Source of the DNA: Lewinellaceae bacterium
Lineage (GTDB): Bacteria; Bacteroidota; Bacteroidia; Chitinophagales; Saprospiraceae
Length of the DNA stretch: 64,000 nucleotides
NCBI GenBank assembly: GCA_020636405.1
Contig: JACJXW010000004.1
Location: 1,302,001 to 1,366,000 of the forward strand
Direction: 5' to 3'
Positions 1-8,446 of this stretch are shown here, in pieces. A program made the position numbers and the translations under genes. Under the pieces are notes generated by a model that saw only the letters and a program-made list of their open reading frames with translations, made no database searches and was not told the DNA's origin. The first letter of the stretch is position 1; every line of letters starts with the position of its first letter.

Positions 1-542
1 GCAGCATCGGTTTCCTGGTATAATTTCCGGAAATCCAGTTCTCCTGCATAGGCATAAGGCGCGGGGTGAAGATCGAGGATGGATTGGTAAAGAAAGGCCA
101 GGTCACTCTTCATCCTTGCTTTGTCCAGAGGGCTGCCCTTCGCGTAATATTCCTCATCGGCAGCTTTTTCCAGAAAAACTGGATGACGGGTACCATCCGG
201 AAAAGTAAACTGGCCTTTGATGGTGAGCAATGCTCCATCTATCCTGCCGGCAAAAGCAGTGGACTTGGCAGGTATGAGAAAGTTCAGGCTATCTCCTTCC
301 AGCCGGATATTGGAGAGCGGGTCATTTTGCAGCTGTTGGCCATCCTGGGACAGGAGGACCGAACCTGTACAGGCTCCGTCAGCGTCCTGCCTAAAGTCTA
401 GCGTAAGCTGGAAAGTCTCCATAAACAGGCCTTTCCAGGAACCTTCAACAAGAGTGCCTTCCTGGCAATAAGGCCATGCCGTGCCAAGGAGCAGAGCCAT
501 GGCCACCAGTTGCCAGGTAACAGTTGTACCTTTGATCTTCAT
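1..542 (-). CDS. S41-like peptidase, N-terminal part (gene runs off the left edge)
   Basis: Reading from an ATG at 540-542 toward base 1, the frame stays open for 180 codons and leaves the window without a stop. The N-terminus is a signal peptide (MKIKGTTVTWQLVAMALLLG, then a Cys/Gln-rich cleavage area). About 100 residues of beta-rich sequence follow, and then, near residues 145-180, a segment with the pattern DLAFLYQSILDLHPAPYAY. That pattern is characteristic of the N-terminal helical region of Bacteroidota tail-specific (S41) peptidases, usually written DL..L...I...HP..Y. The catalytic Ser/Lys region would lie beyond the left edge and cannot be checked. The gene is co-directional with the beta-helix gene at 550-2118, which ends only 7 nt before this start, so the two probably share a transcript. 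The family assignment rests on one motif and is moderate. Confidence 0.6.
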   Translation of the reverse strand, partial: MKIKGTTVTWQLVAMALLLGTAWPYCQEGTLVEGSWKGLFMETFQLTLDFRQDADGACTGSVLLSQDGQQLQNDPLSNIRLEGDSLNFLIPAKSTAFAGRIDGALLTIKGQFTFPDGTRHPVFLEKAADEEYYAKGSPLDKARMKSDLAFLYQSILDLHPAPYAYAGELDFRKLYQETDA

Positions 543-549
543 TTTACCC

Positions 550-2118
550 TTATTGCTTTAATACCTTCTTTGTCAATGCTTTTTTTCCATCCGTCAACCT
601 AAGAATATAGATCCCATCCGGCAGCTCCTGGAAGTCCTGGAAAAGGGCGCCGGGGCTTTGTACGCGCACTTCCCTCAGTATTCGCCCGTTGGCGTCCAGT
701 ATTTCCAGCCAGAGTTCCTGCGATTGAGGTGTTTGGATATCCACCTTCAGTATCTCCCTAACGGGGTTAGGCGATAACTCCAGGCAGGCATCGAGCTGAG
801 GCGCGCCGGCGCTGCTGATCGAGGTATTGAAGAAGGCCGATTCAAAAGCGCCGATATCATAACCGAAGCCTTGAGGACGGGAATTACCCTCAATATCAAA
901 GGAGAGTGTCTCTTCCAGGCTCACTCCAAAATCCACGCAAAGGCTGGTTGCCTCAGCAGGACGGTAGTCTCCGCTCAAACCTGGGTCCATAGCGTGGAAA
1001 TCATGATCGGCAGCCAGCTGGCCCGACAAAGACTCATCCGTACTGATGTTGCCGCCCAGGGAGATCAGAGGCGGGGCATTTTGATCGGGCGGATAACCAT
1101 AATTCCAGGCATTGGCGAAGATGGAATTTCCCGTTTGGATCACTGCGACAGGGTTTTCAGTACTGGCCGTGAATTGGAAGATGGCCGGTACCGCGGCGCC
1201 ATTATCGGCAATAGTAGTATGAGCGAGTTGTAATCCGGGCATCTCCGGGTTATAGCCAGCGCAATAAATGGCGCTGCCGTTTTCGCTGGCTTCATTTCCG
1301 GCCAGCAGGCAGTTGGAAAGCCGGGTTATGCCGGTGGAGTTGTAAATGGCGCCGCCCAGGGTGGCGGCATTTTCTCTGAAGACAGACTGCTCAAATTCCA
1401 GCGTGGCTGCGTTGACTACATAAACAGCTCCGCCGGCTGAAGCGCCATTGCCCCGGAAGGAACATTTCTCGATTTTGGTATCTATTCCTCCGAGGAAGGC
1501 TAAGGCTCCGCCATATTCCGCATAATTATCAGTAAAGCGGCAATTGCGGAGTATCGGTTCGCCATAGGACAATACGGCTCCCCCCATCGCCCGGAAGGGT
1601 TGGTTCTCTTCCTCCACTCCTTCGTCCGCATGTCCGCCCCGGAATACGAAACCGTCGATAACCGCTTCAGAAGTAATTTCCATAGCGACATACATCACAT
1701 GCAGGGCGTTGTCTTCCCGGTGCTGGGCCAGGTCGCCGGGTACATCATCGCCCAGCAAGTCTCCGCTGAGGATCGTGGGGTGGGCCACCCCATCGCGGGC
1801 ATCCGACGTTTTTTCCGTTCCGGTGAAACCACCGAAGAGCCGGATATCCTTGTCGAGCAGGAACCAGGTTTGGCCTGGCTCAGCATCGTCAGGGGCAGGG
1901 TAGTAGATGCCCTGAGCAACCCAGATTTCATCGCCGGTTTCAGCAGCGGCGAGTGCGTCCTGCAGATTGAGGAAAGCGCTGGCCCAGGAAGAGCCATCGT
2001 TGGCCCCGTCGGCAGCGTAATTGACATAGATAACGGATTGGGCTGAAGTGAACTGCGTTAAGGTTGCCAGGATCAGGATCAGGAAACACCTGAATAAGTA
2101 GAATTGCTTCGCATTCAT
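550..2118 (-). CDS. Secreted right-handed beta-helix (choice-of-anchor Q type) protein with T9SS sorting domain
   Basis: 522 residues from the chosen start. A longer in-frame ATG exists at 2223, but the signal peptide (MNAKQFYLFRCFLILILATL...TSAQS) begins at 2118, so I use that. The mature protein opens with the pattern YVNYAADGANDGSSWASAF, the usual beginning of choice-of-anchor-Q parallel beta-helix proteins. It continues with repeated GGA(V/I/L) turns (MGGAVLSYG, YGGALAFLG, AGGAVYVVN, LGGAIYNS) that mark successive helix coils, and ends the fold with YDIGAFE. The last 80 residues (ELSPNPVREILKVDI to KKALTKKVLKQ) are a type A T9SS C-terminal sorting domain. The protein is therefore predicted to cross the outer membrane through the gliding/T9SS machinery and stay on the surface or be released. 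Substrate is unknown; the fold is shared by adhesins and polysaccharide-active proteins. Confidence 0.85.
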   Translation of the reverse strand: MNAKQFYLFRCFLILILATLTQFTSAQSVIYVNYAADGANDGSSWASAFLNLQDALAAAETGDEIWVAQGIYYPAPDDAEPGQTWFLLDKDIRLFGGFTGTEKTSDARDGVAHPTILSGDLLGDDVPGDLAQHREDNALHVMYVAMEITSEAVIDGFVFRGGHADEGVEEENQPFRAMGGAVLSYGEPILRNCRFTDNYAEYGGALAFLGGIDTKIEKCSFRGNGASAGGAVYVVNAATLEFEQSVFRENAATLGGAIYNSTGITRLSNCLLAGNEASENGSAIYCAGYNPEMPGLQLAHTTIADNGAAVPAIFQFTASTENPVAVIQTGNSIFANAWNYGYPPDQNAPPLISLGGNISTDESLSGQLAADHDFHAMDPGLSGDYRPAEATSLCVDFGVSLEETLSFDIEGNSRPQGFGYDIGAFESAFFNTSISSAGAPQLDACLELSPNPVREILKVDIQTPQSQELWLEILDANGRILREVRVQSPGALFQDFQELPDGIYILRLTDGKKALTKKVLKQ

Positions 2119-2401
2119 GGGTTGTTGTTTGGTTAAATGGTTTAAAGATGCTGGGTATTGGGCCAGCAAGTGAGGCGTGTTTTTCGGAAGTGCTCGGACG
2201 GTTGGAAGTTGGGGTTTTTTCAATCACCGTGAGGTGAGAATTGTCAGTAAGCAGGGTTGATACTTATCAGGGATGTGCCTGGGCGATAACAGATAAGGGC
2301 TCCATCAAGAATAGGGAAAACCGCAGGGGCCAGGTGTCCTAAAAGTATGGAGAAATTTCTTATCTTTTCCCCCTACACATACCATCAATCGCAACCACAA
2401 A

Positions 2402-3370
2402 ATGAAAGCACTGCTGGCTACCGGTATCAGAGAGCCCCTGGTTTATAAGGAGGTAGACTTACCTGAACACGACGACACTTTCGGCGTGGTCAGGCTCAAG
2501 GCCGCTGCCCTCAACCGGCGGGACTTCTGGATTACGCTGGGATTATACCCGAACCTTCGTTTTCCCACGGTCCTGGGCTCTGACGGTTGCGGCGTTTACG
2601 AAGGTGAAGAGGTAGTCATCAACCCCAGTATTAATTGGGGGAGCGACCCCCGGTTTTACACCGACGACTATTTCATCCTCGGCATGGAAGAGTACGGTAC
2701 TTTTGCCGAGAAGGTAGCGGTGCGCAAAAAAAATATTTACCCTAAGCCGGCTCACCTTACTCCCGAGCAGGCCGCCGCTCTGCCGCTGGCAGGGCTCACT
2801 GCCTACCGCGTGTTGTTCAGCCGCTGCCAGGCCGGGGCCGGTGATAAAGTGCTCATTTCCGGTATCGGCGGCGGCGTGGCCCTCTTTGCCTGTCAATTCG
2901 CCCTCGCCGCCGGAGCGGATGTCTATGTCACCTCCAGCTCGGAAGAGAAGATCGGCAAAGCTCTCGCTCTGGGCGCCAAGGGTGGCGGCAACTACAAAGA
3001 TCCGGACTCGTTGAAGGGCCTCCAAAAACAGGCCGGCGGTTTTGATGTGGTGATCGACAGCGCCGGCGGCGACGGCTTCAACCAGTTGCTGAAAATGTGC
3101 AACAAGGGCGCCCGGGTGGGCGTCTATGGCGGAACGGCCGGCTCCTGGAACAACGTGAGCGTGCCCAATATTTTTTTCAAGCAGCTTTCCATCTTCGGTA
3201 GCACGATGGGCTCGGATGCGGAGTTCGGCCAGATGCTGGATTTCGTCAGCACCCACCGGATCGTCCCGGTGGTGGATAGTGTTTTTGATCTTAAAGATGG
3301 TAATCAGGCAATCCAGATGATGAAAAATAGCCTGCAGTTTGGCAAGATCGTACTGCGGATCGATGGCTAA
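2402..3370 (+). CDS. Zinc-free medium-chain alcohol dehydrogenase / quinone oxidoreductase family protein
   Basis: 322 residues, an ordinary length for MDR proteins. The N-terminal GroES-like domain (about residues 1-125) contains ALNRRDFWITLGLYP and VLGSDGCGVYEG, the family's substrate-domain landmarks. The Rossmann domain begins with VLISGIGGGVALFACQFA (about 150-168), an NAD(P)-binding glycine motif, followed by VYVTSSSEEKIGKALALGA. The four-cysteine structural zinc loop of classical alcohol dehydrogenases is absent, which favours the quinone oxidoreductase/YogA-like branch. The stop codon at 3368-3370 is followed in the same reading frame by the molybdopterin oxidoreductase with no intervening stop, so the two are almost certainly co-transcribed. 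Substrate cannot be told from sequence. A weak TATCTTTT box lies about 40 nt upstream, without a good -33 element. Confidence 0.88.
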   Translation: MKALLATGIREPLVYKEVDLPEHDDTFGVVRLKAAALNRRDFWITLGLYPNLRFPTVLGSDGCGVYEGEEVVINPSINWGSDPRFYTDDYFILGMEEYGTFAEKVAVRKKNIYPKPAHLTPEQAAALPLAGLTAYRVLFSRCQAGAGDKVLISGIGGGVALFACQFALAAGADVYVTSSSEEKIGKALALGAKGGGNYKDPDSLKGLQKQAGGFDVVIDSAGGDGFNQLLKMCNKGARVGVYGGTAGSWNNVSVPNIFFKQLSIFGSTMGSDAEFGQMLDFVSTHRIVPVVDSVFDLKDGNQAIQMMKNSLQFGKIVLRIDG

Positions 3371-3390
3371 AGGAAACAACGGCAGCAGCG

Positions 3391-3439
3391 GAAATCAAAC
3401 ATTCAAACATCGAACATCGAAAATCAAACCTCAAATATC
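3391..3439 (+). repeat. Short-period A/C-rich spacer repeat between MDR and molybdopterin genes
   Basis: The spacer is built from variations of a 7-8 nt word: atcaaac, attcaaac, atcgaac, atcgaaa, atcaaac, ctcaaat, atc. It contains no ATG, GTG or TTG in the frame of the following gene. It belongs to the same class of periodic spacers seen at 15363, 23514, 24748, 41251 and 62071. Confidence 0.7.
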
Positions 3440-5584
3440 ACCTCCCACTACCGCACTTGCCATCTCTGCGAGGCCATGTGCGGCCTGGAAGTCCGCACCG
3501 AAGGAGCGGAAGTGCTCAGCATCAAAGGCGATGAGCAGGATGTGTACAGCCGGGGGCATATCTGCCCTAAGGGCGTTGCGCTCCAGGACATCCATACCGA
3601 CAAGGACCGCCTGAAGTACCCTATCCGCAAGACACCCCGGGGCTGGGAACGCATCAGCTGGGAGGAGGCCTTCGATACGGTGGAGCAAAAGCTCCGGGCC
3701 ATCCAGGATCAATACGGCCCCGATGCGGTTGGCCTGTATATGGGCAATCCAGGGGTGCACAATACCGGCACCGGCCTGTATTTTTACGATTTTGCCAATG
3801 CTCTGGGGACCCGGAACCGCTACGCTTCCCATTCGCTTGACCAGCTGCCGCAGATGTTTGTCAACGGCGAAATGTTCGGCCATCAGGCGCTCTTCCCGGT
3901 GCCCGACCTGGAGCGGACCCAATTCATTCTCGTCCTGGGCGCAAACCCGGTAGTGTCCAACGGCAGTGTCATGTCTACTCCCAATGTTAAAAAGTTGCTG
4001 CAAAATATCCGGCAGCGGCAGGGCAGGGTAGTGGTAGTTGACCCCCGTCGTACCCGAACCGCTGAGGCCGCCGATGAACACTTTTTTATCCGGCCTGGTA
4101 CGGATGTTTTCCTGCTCCTCGCCTTTGTCCATACCCTTTTTGAGGAGGAACTGGCGCGTCCCAACCACGTATGGCGATTCACTGATGGTATAACCATTCT
4201 GAAGAAGGCCGTTCTGCCCTATTCTCCTGAGCGGGTGGCCGATAGGGTTCAGATCCCTGCCGAGGCCATTCGCCGGCTCGTGCGCGATTTTGCGGGGGCG
4301 GATTCGGCCATTTGTTACGGGCGGCTGGGCGTTTCGACGCAGCAGTTTGGCAGCCTTTGCCACTGGCTCATCAACGCCATCAACATTCTGACCGGCAATA
4401 TGGACAGCGCCGGCGGCGTGATGTTTCCCCTGCCTGCCATTGATTTCGTGCGCCTGCTGAAACGGGAGGCCAAGGCGTTGCGCTGGCAGAGCCGCGTCCG
4501 TGGGCTACCCGAGGTGGCCGGCGACCTGCCCACTGCTGCCCTTGCCGAGGAGATCCTCACCGAAGGAGAGGGGCAGGTCCGGGCTTTGATCACTATTGCC
4601 GGTAACCCTGCCAGTTCGGCGCCCAATGTCGCCCGGATGAACGAGGCGCTGGCCAGGCTGGACTTCATGGTAGCCGTTGACATCTACCTGAATGAGACGA
4701 CCCGCCATGCCGACATTATTCTGCCGCCGGCTGCCGGGTTGGAGGTTATGCACTACGATTTTGTCCTTAATATCGTCGCTATCCGCAATGTGGCCAATTA
4801 CTCCCCGCCGGTATTTCCCATCGGGCCGGATCAGCGCTATGACTGGCAGGTCTTGCTGGAACTCCAAAAGCGGCTGGAACGGGGGAACCCCTTGTTGCTG
4901 AAAGCCAAACACGCGGTACTCAGCTGGCTTACCCCCGGCCATCGCCTCAACCTGGGACTCCTGTTTGGCCCGTACGGCAAGTTGGGCGGCCGTTTCCTGG
5001 ATCCCAACGGGTTGAGCCTGCCCGTGTTGAAGGAAAATCCGCACGGCATCGACCTGGGCCCCTTGCAACCCTGCCTGCCTGGACGGCTATTTACCCCCGA
5101 CAAGCGGATACAACTGCTTCCGCCATCTTTGCTTCCCTTCCTGGATCAGGTGGAAGCGGCCCTGGAAAGTGATATCCCCAACGGCAGGTTCCAGCTCATC
5201 GGCCGGCGCCATTTGCGGAGCAACAATTCCTGGATGCACAACAGCAAGCGGCTGATGAAAGGGCCGCCACGTTGTACAGCTATCATTCATCCCGACGATG
5301 CCGCCAGGCTGCAGGCCCAGGACGGCCAGTTGGTTACCGTCCGTTCGGCGGTCGGGTCCATTCAGCTGCCGGTAGAAGTATCGGATGAGGTCTTGCCCGG
5401 GGTTATCAGCATTCCTCACGGCTGGGGCCACGACCAGGACGGAATGCGGCTGGAAGTAGCGAGCTGGTATCCCGGCGTGAACGTCAATGCGCTCACCGAC
5501 GAACAGCTGACGGACGGGCCGACGGGCAATGCCGTATTTAATGGCGTGTGGGTGGAAGTGGAGTTAGGGAGCAGGCTTGCCTGA
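3437..5584 (+). CDS. Molybdopterin-dependent oxidoreductase (formate dehydrogenase/BisC-like) with an apparent non-AUG start
   Basis: About 715 residues. From the N-terminus it has a [4Fe-4S] motif CHLCEAMC...HIC (C-x2-C-x3-C-x27-C), a molybdopterin oxidoreductase core (about 50-520), and a C-terminal molydopterin dinucleotide-binding domain (RRHLRSNNSWMHN, then IIHPDDAARL, ISIPHGWGH, near 590-690). The first ATG, at 3476, lies inside the iron-sulfur motif and would remove two of its four cysteines. Upstream, back to the TAA of the MDR gene at 3368, there is no in-frame ATG, GTG or TTG; the possible initiators are ATC (3437, 3416) or ATT (3401). I chose 3437 because relatives begin 6-8 residues before the first Cys, but this is inference. 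A sequencing error in the repetitive spacer, an unusual initiator, or readthrough of the upstream stop are alternatives. Electron donor and substrate are unknown. Confidence 0.82.
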   Translation: MTSHYRTCHLCEAMCGLEVRTEGAEVLSIKGDEQDVYSRGHICPKGVALQDIHTDKDRLKYPIRKTPRGWERISWEEAFDTVEQKLRAIQDQYGPDAVGLYMGNPGVHNTGTGLYFYDFANALGTRNRYASHSLDQLPQMFVNGEMFGHQALFPVPDLERTQFILVLGANPVVSNGSVMSTPNVKKLLQNIRQRQGRVVVVDPRRTRTAEAADEHFFIRPGTDVFLLLAFVHTLFEEELARPNHVWRFTDGITILKKAVLPYSPERVADRVQIPAEAIRRLVRDFAGADSAICYGRLGVSTQQFGSLCHWLINAINILTGNMDSAGGVMFPLPAIDFVRLLKREAKALRWQSRVRGLPEVAGDLPTAALAEEILTEGEGQVRALITIAGNPASSAPNVARMNEALARLDFMVAVDIYLNETTRHADIILPPAAGLEVMHYDFVLNIVAIRNVANYSPPVFPIGPDQRYDWQVLLELQKRLERGNPLLLKAKHAVLSWLTPGHRLNLGLLFGPYGKLGGRFLDPNGLSLPVLKENPHGIDLGPLQPCLPGRLFTPDKRIQLLPPSLLPFLDQVEAALESDIPNGRFQLIGRRHLRSNNSWMHNSKRLMKGPPRCTAIIHPDDAARLQAQDGQLVTVRSAVGSIQLPVEVSDEVLPGVISIPHGWGHDQDGMRLEVASWYPGVNVNALTDEQLTDGPTGNAVFNGVWVEVELGSRLA

Positions 5585-5594
5585 ATTCGACCCC

Positions 5595-5744
5595 ATGCGG
5601 ATCACTTCGTATTCCATGGACTTGCTCCCTGCTGCATATCAGGATGGCCCCCAAAAACTTACCGCAAAATTCATTACAGAAGCGATCACTTTGGATGGTG
5701 TTTTGAGTGAAAGCGTTTGGGAAACTTTGGAACGGAAGGACTAA
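5595..5744 (+). pseudogene. Fragment resembling the start of a CBM9-like/DUF5916 domain
   Basis: A 49-codon open frame ends in TAA at 5742. Its second half reads KFITEAITLDGVLSESVWE, which fits the characteristic opening strand of carbohydrate-binding module 9-like domains (xITIDGxLDExxW). Nothing resembling the rest of the domain follows: the next sequence is an AT-rich leader and then the TIM-barrel lipoprotein gene. No signal peptide is seen. I read it as a leftover of a larger gene at the left edge of a decay zone; a short real peptide cannot be excluded. Confidence 0.4.
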
Positions 5745-5763
5745 AATATTTAAAAATAAAGAT

Positions 5764-6726
5764 ATGCAAAAACGAAAGTATATGAAAAACAGCTTGATAA
5801 TGAATGATTTATCTTTTCCATCAATCCTCATTATGTTATTTCTGTGCTTGGCTTCCTGCAACAATACAGGCCAAAGAACCGACGGCACTCAGGATGCAGG
5901 CGAAACATCAAAACAGGAGATGAATACCCACCGGAAGCAAATGGGGGGCCTTGCCCTTTATACACTTCGGGATACCCTGGCGATAAATCCGAAAGCTGTG
6001 CTTAAAGAAGTAGCTGAAACCGGCTACAAATACATTGAAGCTGCGGGTTATTCGGAAGGGAAATTCTACGGGATGGCCCCAGCCGAGTTTAAAAACTATC
6101 TCAATGAAATTGGTTTGGCCCCCATAAGTTCGCATCATGGAGAGGTTACTCTGGACAATGCCGATGAAATGATCGCGGCAGCAAAAGAGGCCGGGTTCAG
6201 ATATTTTGTGATCCCCATCCCCCCGATGGGGCATTTTAAATATGACCCTCAAACAAACACACTTGGCATGAGCGAAGAAGTGGAAGAGATCATGAACATT
6301 ATCAATACCATTGCGAAGAAATGCACGGCGGCCGGGTTGGAATGTTTGTACCACAATCACAATATGGAATTTGAGGAAAATTCAAAAGGCATTGTGCCTA
6401 TGGATTATTTCATTGAGAACTCCGACCCTGCCCACCTCAATTTTGAATTAGACCTGTACTGGGCAAAAAAAGCAGGAGCTGACCCTGTTCATTATTTTAA
6501 CAAAGCGCCGGGGCGTTTCAAAGCCTGGCACATAAAAGATATGGACGAGCAGGGCAGGTTTGCACCGGTAGGAACGGGTAAGATCGATTTTGCCGAGATC
6601 CTGAAACATAAAGATCTGGCAGGTATGGAATACTATTTTGTCGAACAGGATAAGGCCTTTGATCAAACTCCTATGGAGGCTATAAAGATCAGCCATGATG
6701 CAATTATGGCATTAGGGTTTGAATAG
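5764..6726 (+). CDS. Lipoprotein with sugar phosphate isomerase/epimerase (AP endonuclease 2-like) TIM barrel
   Basis: 320 residues from the ATG at 5764; a second possible start is at 5782, and the longer open frame from 5707 would put unrelated residues before the signal. The signal ends in a lipobox (FLCLASC), so the protein is predicted to be a lipoprotein. The body is a xylose-isomerase-like barrel: YIEAAGYSEGKFYG, ISSHHGEV, FVIPIPP, CLYHNHNMEFEE, LNFELDLYWA, AWHIKDMD and YYFVEQD are successive strand ends carrying the His, Glu and Asp residues that bind metal in this superfamily. Lipidated members are common in Bacteroidota and are usually linked to uptake or modification of unusual sugars and polyols. 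The exact substrate is unknown. It stands alone, flanked by gene remnants on both sides. Confidence 0.85.
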   Translation: MQKRKYMKNSLIMNDLSFPSILIMLFLCLASCNNTGQRTDGTQDAGETSKQEMNTHRKQMGGLALYTLRDTLAINPKAVLKEVAETGYKYIEAAGYSEGKFYGMAPAEFKNYLNEIGLAPISSHHGEVTLDNADEMIAAAKEAGFRYFVIPIPPMGHFKYDPQTNTLGMSEEVEEIMNIINTIAKKCTAAGLECLYHNHNMEFEENSKGIVPMDYFIENSDPAHLNFELDLYWAKKAGADPVHYFNKAPGRFKAWHIKDMDEQGRFAPVGTGKIDFAEILKHKDLAGMEYYFVEQDKAFDQTPMEAIKISHDAIMALGFE

Positions 6727-6739
6727 GACTCGGAGCTTG

Positions 6740-6943
6740 TTTGGATGCCATCCTTCAATCGGACAGATGCCGCCGATTCCTCTTTAAGAATGGCGATGTA
6801 TTCGTCAAAGTAGGTTGAGTCTATTTCGATCTCTGCCACTCTGATCATCAGTTCGTCGGCCGTGAATTTTGGTTCATTTTACTGCAGGACATACCGGCCA
6901 GGGCAAGCAGGAAGAATAAAAATCCTATTTTCAGGAAGTTCAT
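6740..6943 (-). pseudogene. Broken lipoprotein with N-terminal part of an antibiotic-biosynthesis-monooxygenase (ABM) domain
   Basis: Reading from the ATG at 6941-6943, the first frame gives a lipoprotein signal ending LALAGMSCSKMNQ and then hits TGA about 30 codons in. A one-base frame change joins it to FTADELMIRVAEIEIDSTYF, then YIAILKEESAASVRL, which is the conserved N-terminal half of ABM (YgiN-like) domains. After VRL the frame runs on into the 3' end of the isomerase gene with no ABM likeness, so the C-terminal half is missing. Both a frameshift and a truncation are visible. A sequencing error could explain the frameshift but not the missing half. Confidence 0.6.
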
Positions 6944-7001
6944 GTCAGGTTTTCTTTAGATTCAATAATTTTATGCCTGCAATATAAAGTCCGGTTTGTC
7001 A

Positions 7002-8405
7002 ATGCGCATCAACCTTCTCCATCATTTGTCGGTACTAGCCCTCCTTTTTGCCCAACCCAGCTGGGGCCAACTGCAGCCTCTAAAGGCCAGCGATGACGGC
7101 CGCTATCTCGTCACCATAGACGACAAACCCTTTTTCTGGCTGGGGGATACGGCATGGGAACTGTTTCACCGTACCAATAAGGCGGAAGCAGAGGCGTATT
7201 TCCGCAAGCGGGCGGAACAGGGCTTCAATGTCATTCAGGCCGTTGCGCTGGCCGAGCTGGATGTGTTGAATGTGCCCAACCGCAACGGCGATCTGCCCTT
7301 GCTCAATAGCGACCCCACCCAACCCAATGAAGCCTATTTCCGGTACATGGACACCCTGATTGGCCTGGCTGCGGCGCACGGGCTGTACATTGCCCTGCTG
7401 CCCACCTGGGGCGATAAGATATTCAAGGATAGCTGGGGCGTCGGCCCCGAGATCTTCAACCCTGAAAATGCCAGGATCTACGGCCAATGGATCGGCAGCC
7501 GCTACCGCAACCGCCCCAATATCATCTGGGTGATCGGCGGTGACCGGAACCCGCGGGAAGGCTCGCAGGACGTAGCCGTTTGGCGGGCCATGGCGGCCGG
7601 CGTGCAGGAAGGGGCCGGGGGCAGCGATCGGGCGCTGATGACCTTCCACCCCCAGCCGGAGCATATCGAAGCTTCCTCTTCCAAATGGTTCCATGAAGAT
7701 GATTGGCTGGACATGAACATGCTGCAGACCGGCCACTGCGACGACACGCCCGTCTGGCAGCGCATGGAAGCCGATTGGAAACGTTTACCAGTAAAGCCTT
7801 TCCTCAACGGCGAGGCGATCTATGAGGCCATGCCGGTTTGCTTTGACGCCAAAAACCTCGGCTACGCCAGCGCCTGGGACGTGCGGCGGGCCGCCTACCA
7901 AAGCGTCTTCGCGGGCGCCTGCGGGCATACCTATGGCAGTGCATCAGTCATCTTTTTCTCCGAGAAAGGCGAGCATTTCTTCAGCGATCTTTACAGTTGG
8001 CAGGAATCTCTGGATCTGCCCGCCGCCAACCAAATGCGGCATCTCAAGGCCCTCATGGGAAGCCGCCCCGCCCGGGGCCGCACGCCCGACCAGTCCATGC
8101 TGGCCGATGAAGGCAACAACGCCTTCGATTATATTTCGGCGATAAGGGGGGAGGGGTACGCCTTTTTTTACACCGCACACGGGCTGCCCATTACGGTGAA
8201 CATGGGGAAGATCTCAGGTAAAAAAATCAGAGCAACATGGTTTGACCCCCGGACGGGCAAGGCAACAGTTATTGGAGATTTTGACAACAAAGGCTGGCAG
8301 ACATTCGCCCCGCCCTATGTTTGGTCGCCGGTGCCCGGCCACCGCACAGACCTGGTGCTGGTGTTGGATGATGTGGGGAAGAACTACAAAGCGCCTGGCC
8401 TGTAA
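7002..8405 (+). CDS. Secreted DUF4038 glycoside hydrolase (GH140/apiosidase-like) with collagen-binding-like C-terminal domain
   Basis: 467 residues from the ATG at 7002 (a TTG two codons earlier is less likely). The signal peptide is MRINLLHHLSVLALLFAQPSWG. The catalytic barrel starts with LVTIDDKPFFWLGDTAWELF, the family hallmark, and continues through YFRKRAEQGFNVIQAVAL, YIALLPTWGD, RPNIIWVIGGD (an acidic residue after strand 4) and KPFLNGEAIYE (a strand-7 glutamate). These are the two barrel positions where GH-A clan enzymes carry their acid/base and nucleophile, but position 4 here ends GGDRNP. The last 90 residues (RATWFDPRTGKATVIGDF, GHRTDLVLVLDD) match the beta-sandwich that follows DUF4038 domains. 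It probably trims side-chain sugars from plant or algal polysaccharide in the periplasm or outside. No SusC/SusD pair is adjacent. Confidence 0.85.
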   Translation: MRINLLHHLSVLALLFAQPSWGQLQPLKASDDGRYLVTIDDKPFFWLGDTAWELFHRTNKAEAEAYFRKRAEQGFNVIQAVALAELDVLNVPNRNGDLPLLNSDPTQPNEAYFRYMDTLIGLAAAHGLYIALLPTWGDKIFKDSWGVGPEIFNPENARIYGQWIGSRYRNRPNIIWVIGGDRNPREGSQDVAVWRAMAAGVQEGAGGSDRALMTFHPQPEHIEASSSKWFHEDDWLDMNMLQTGHCDDTPVWQRMEADWKRLPVKPFLNGEAIYEAMPVCFDAKNLGYASAWDVRRAAYQSVFAGACGHTYGSASVIFFSEKGEHFFSDLYSWQESLDLPAANQMRHLKALMGSRPARGRTPDQSMLADEGNNAFDYISAIRGEGYAFFYTAHGLPITVNMGKISGKKIRATWFDPRTGKATVIGDFDNKGWQTFAPPYVWSPVPGHRTDLVLVLDDVGKNYKAPGL

Positions 8406-8446
8406 GCGTATATTTGGAGGCCGTTTTTCAGCCCAAAGGGTGGGGC

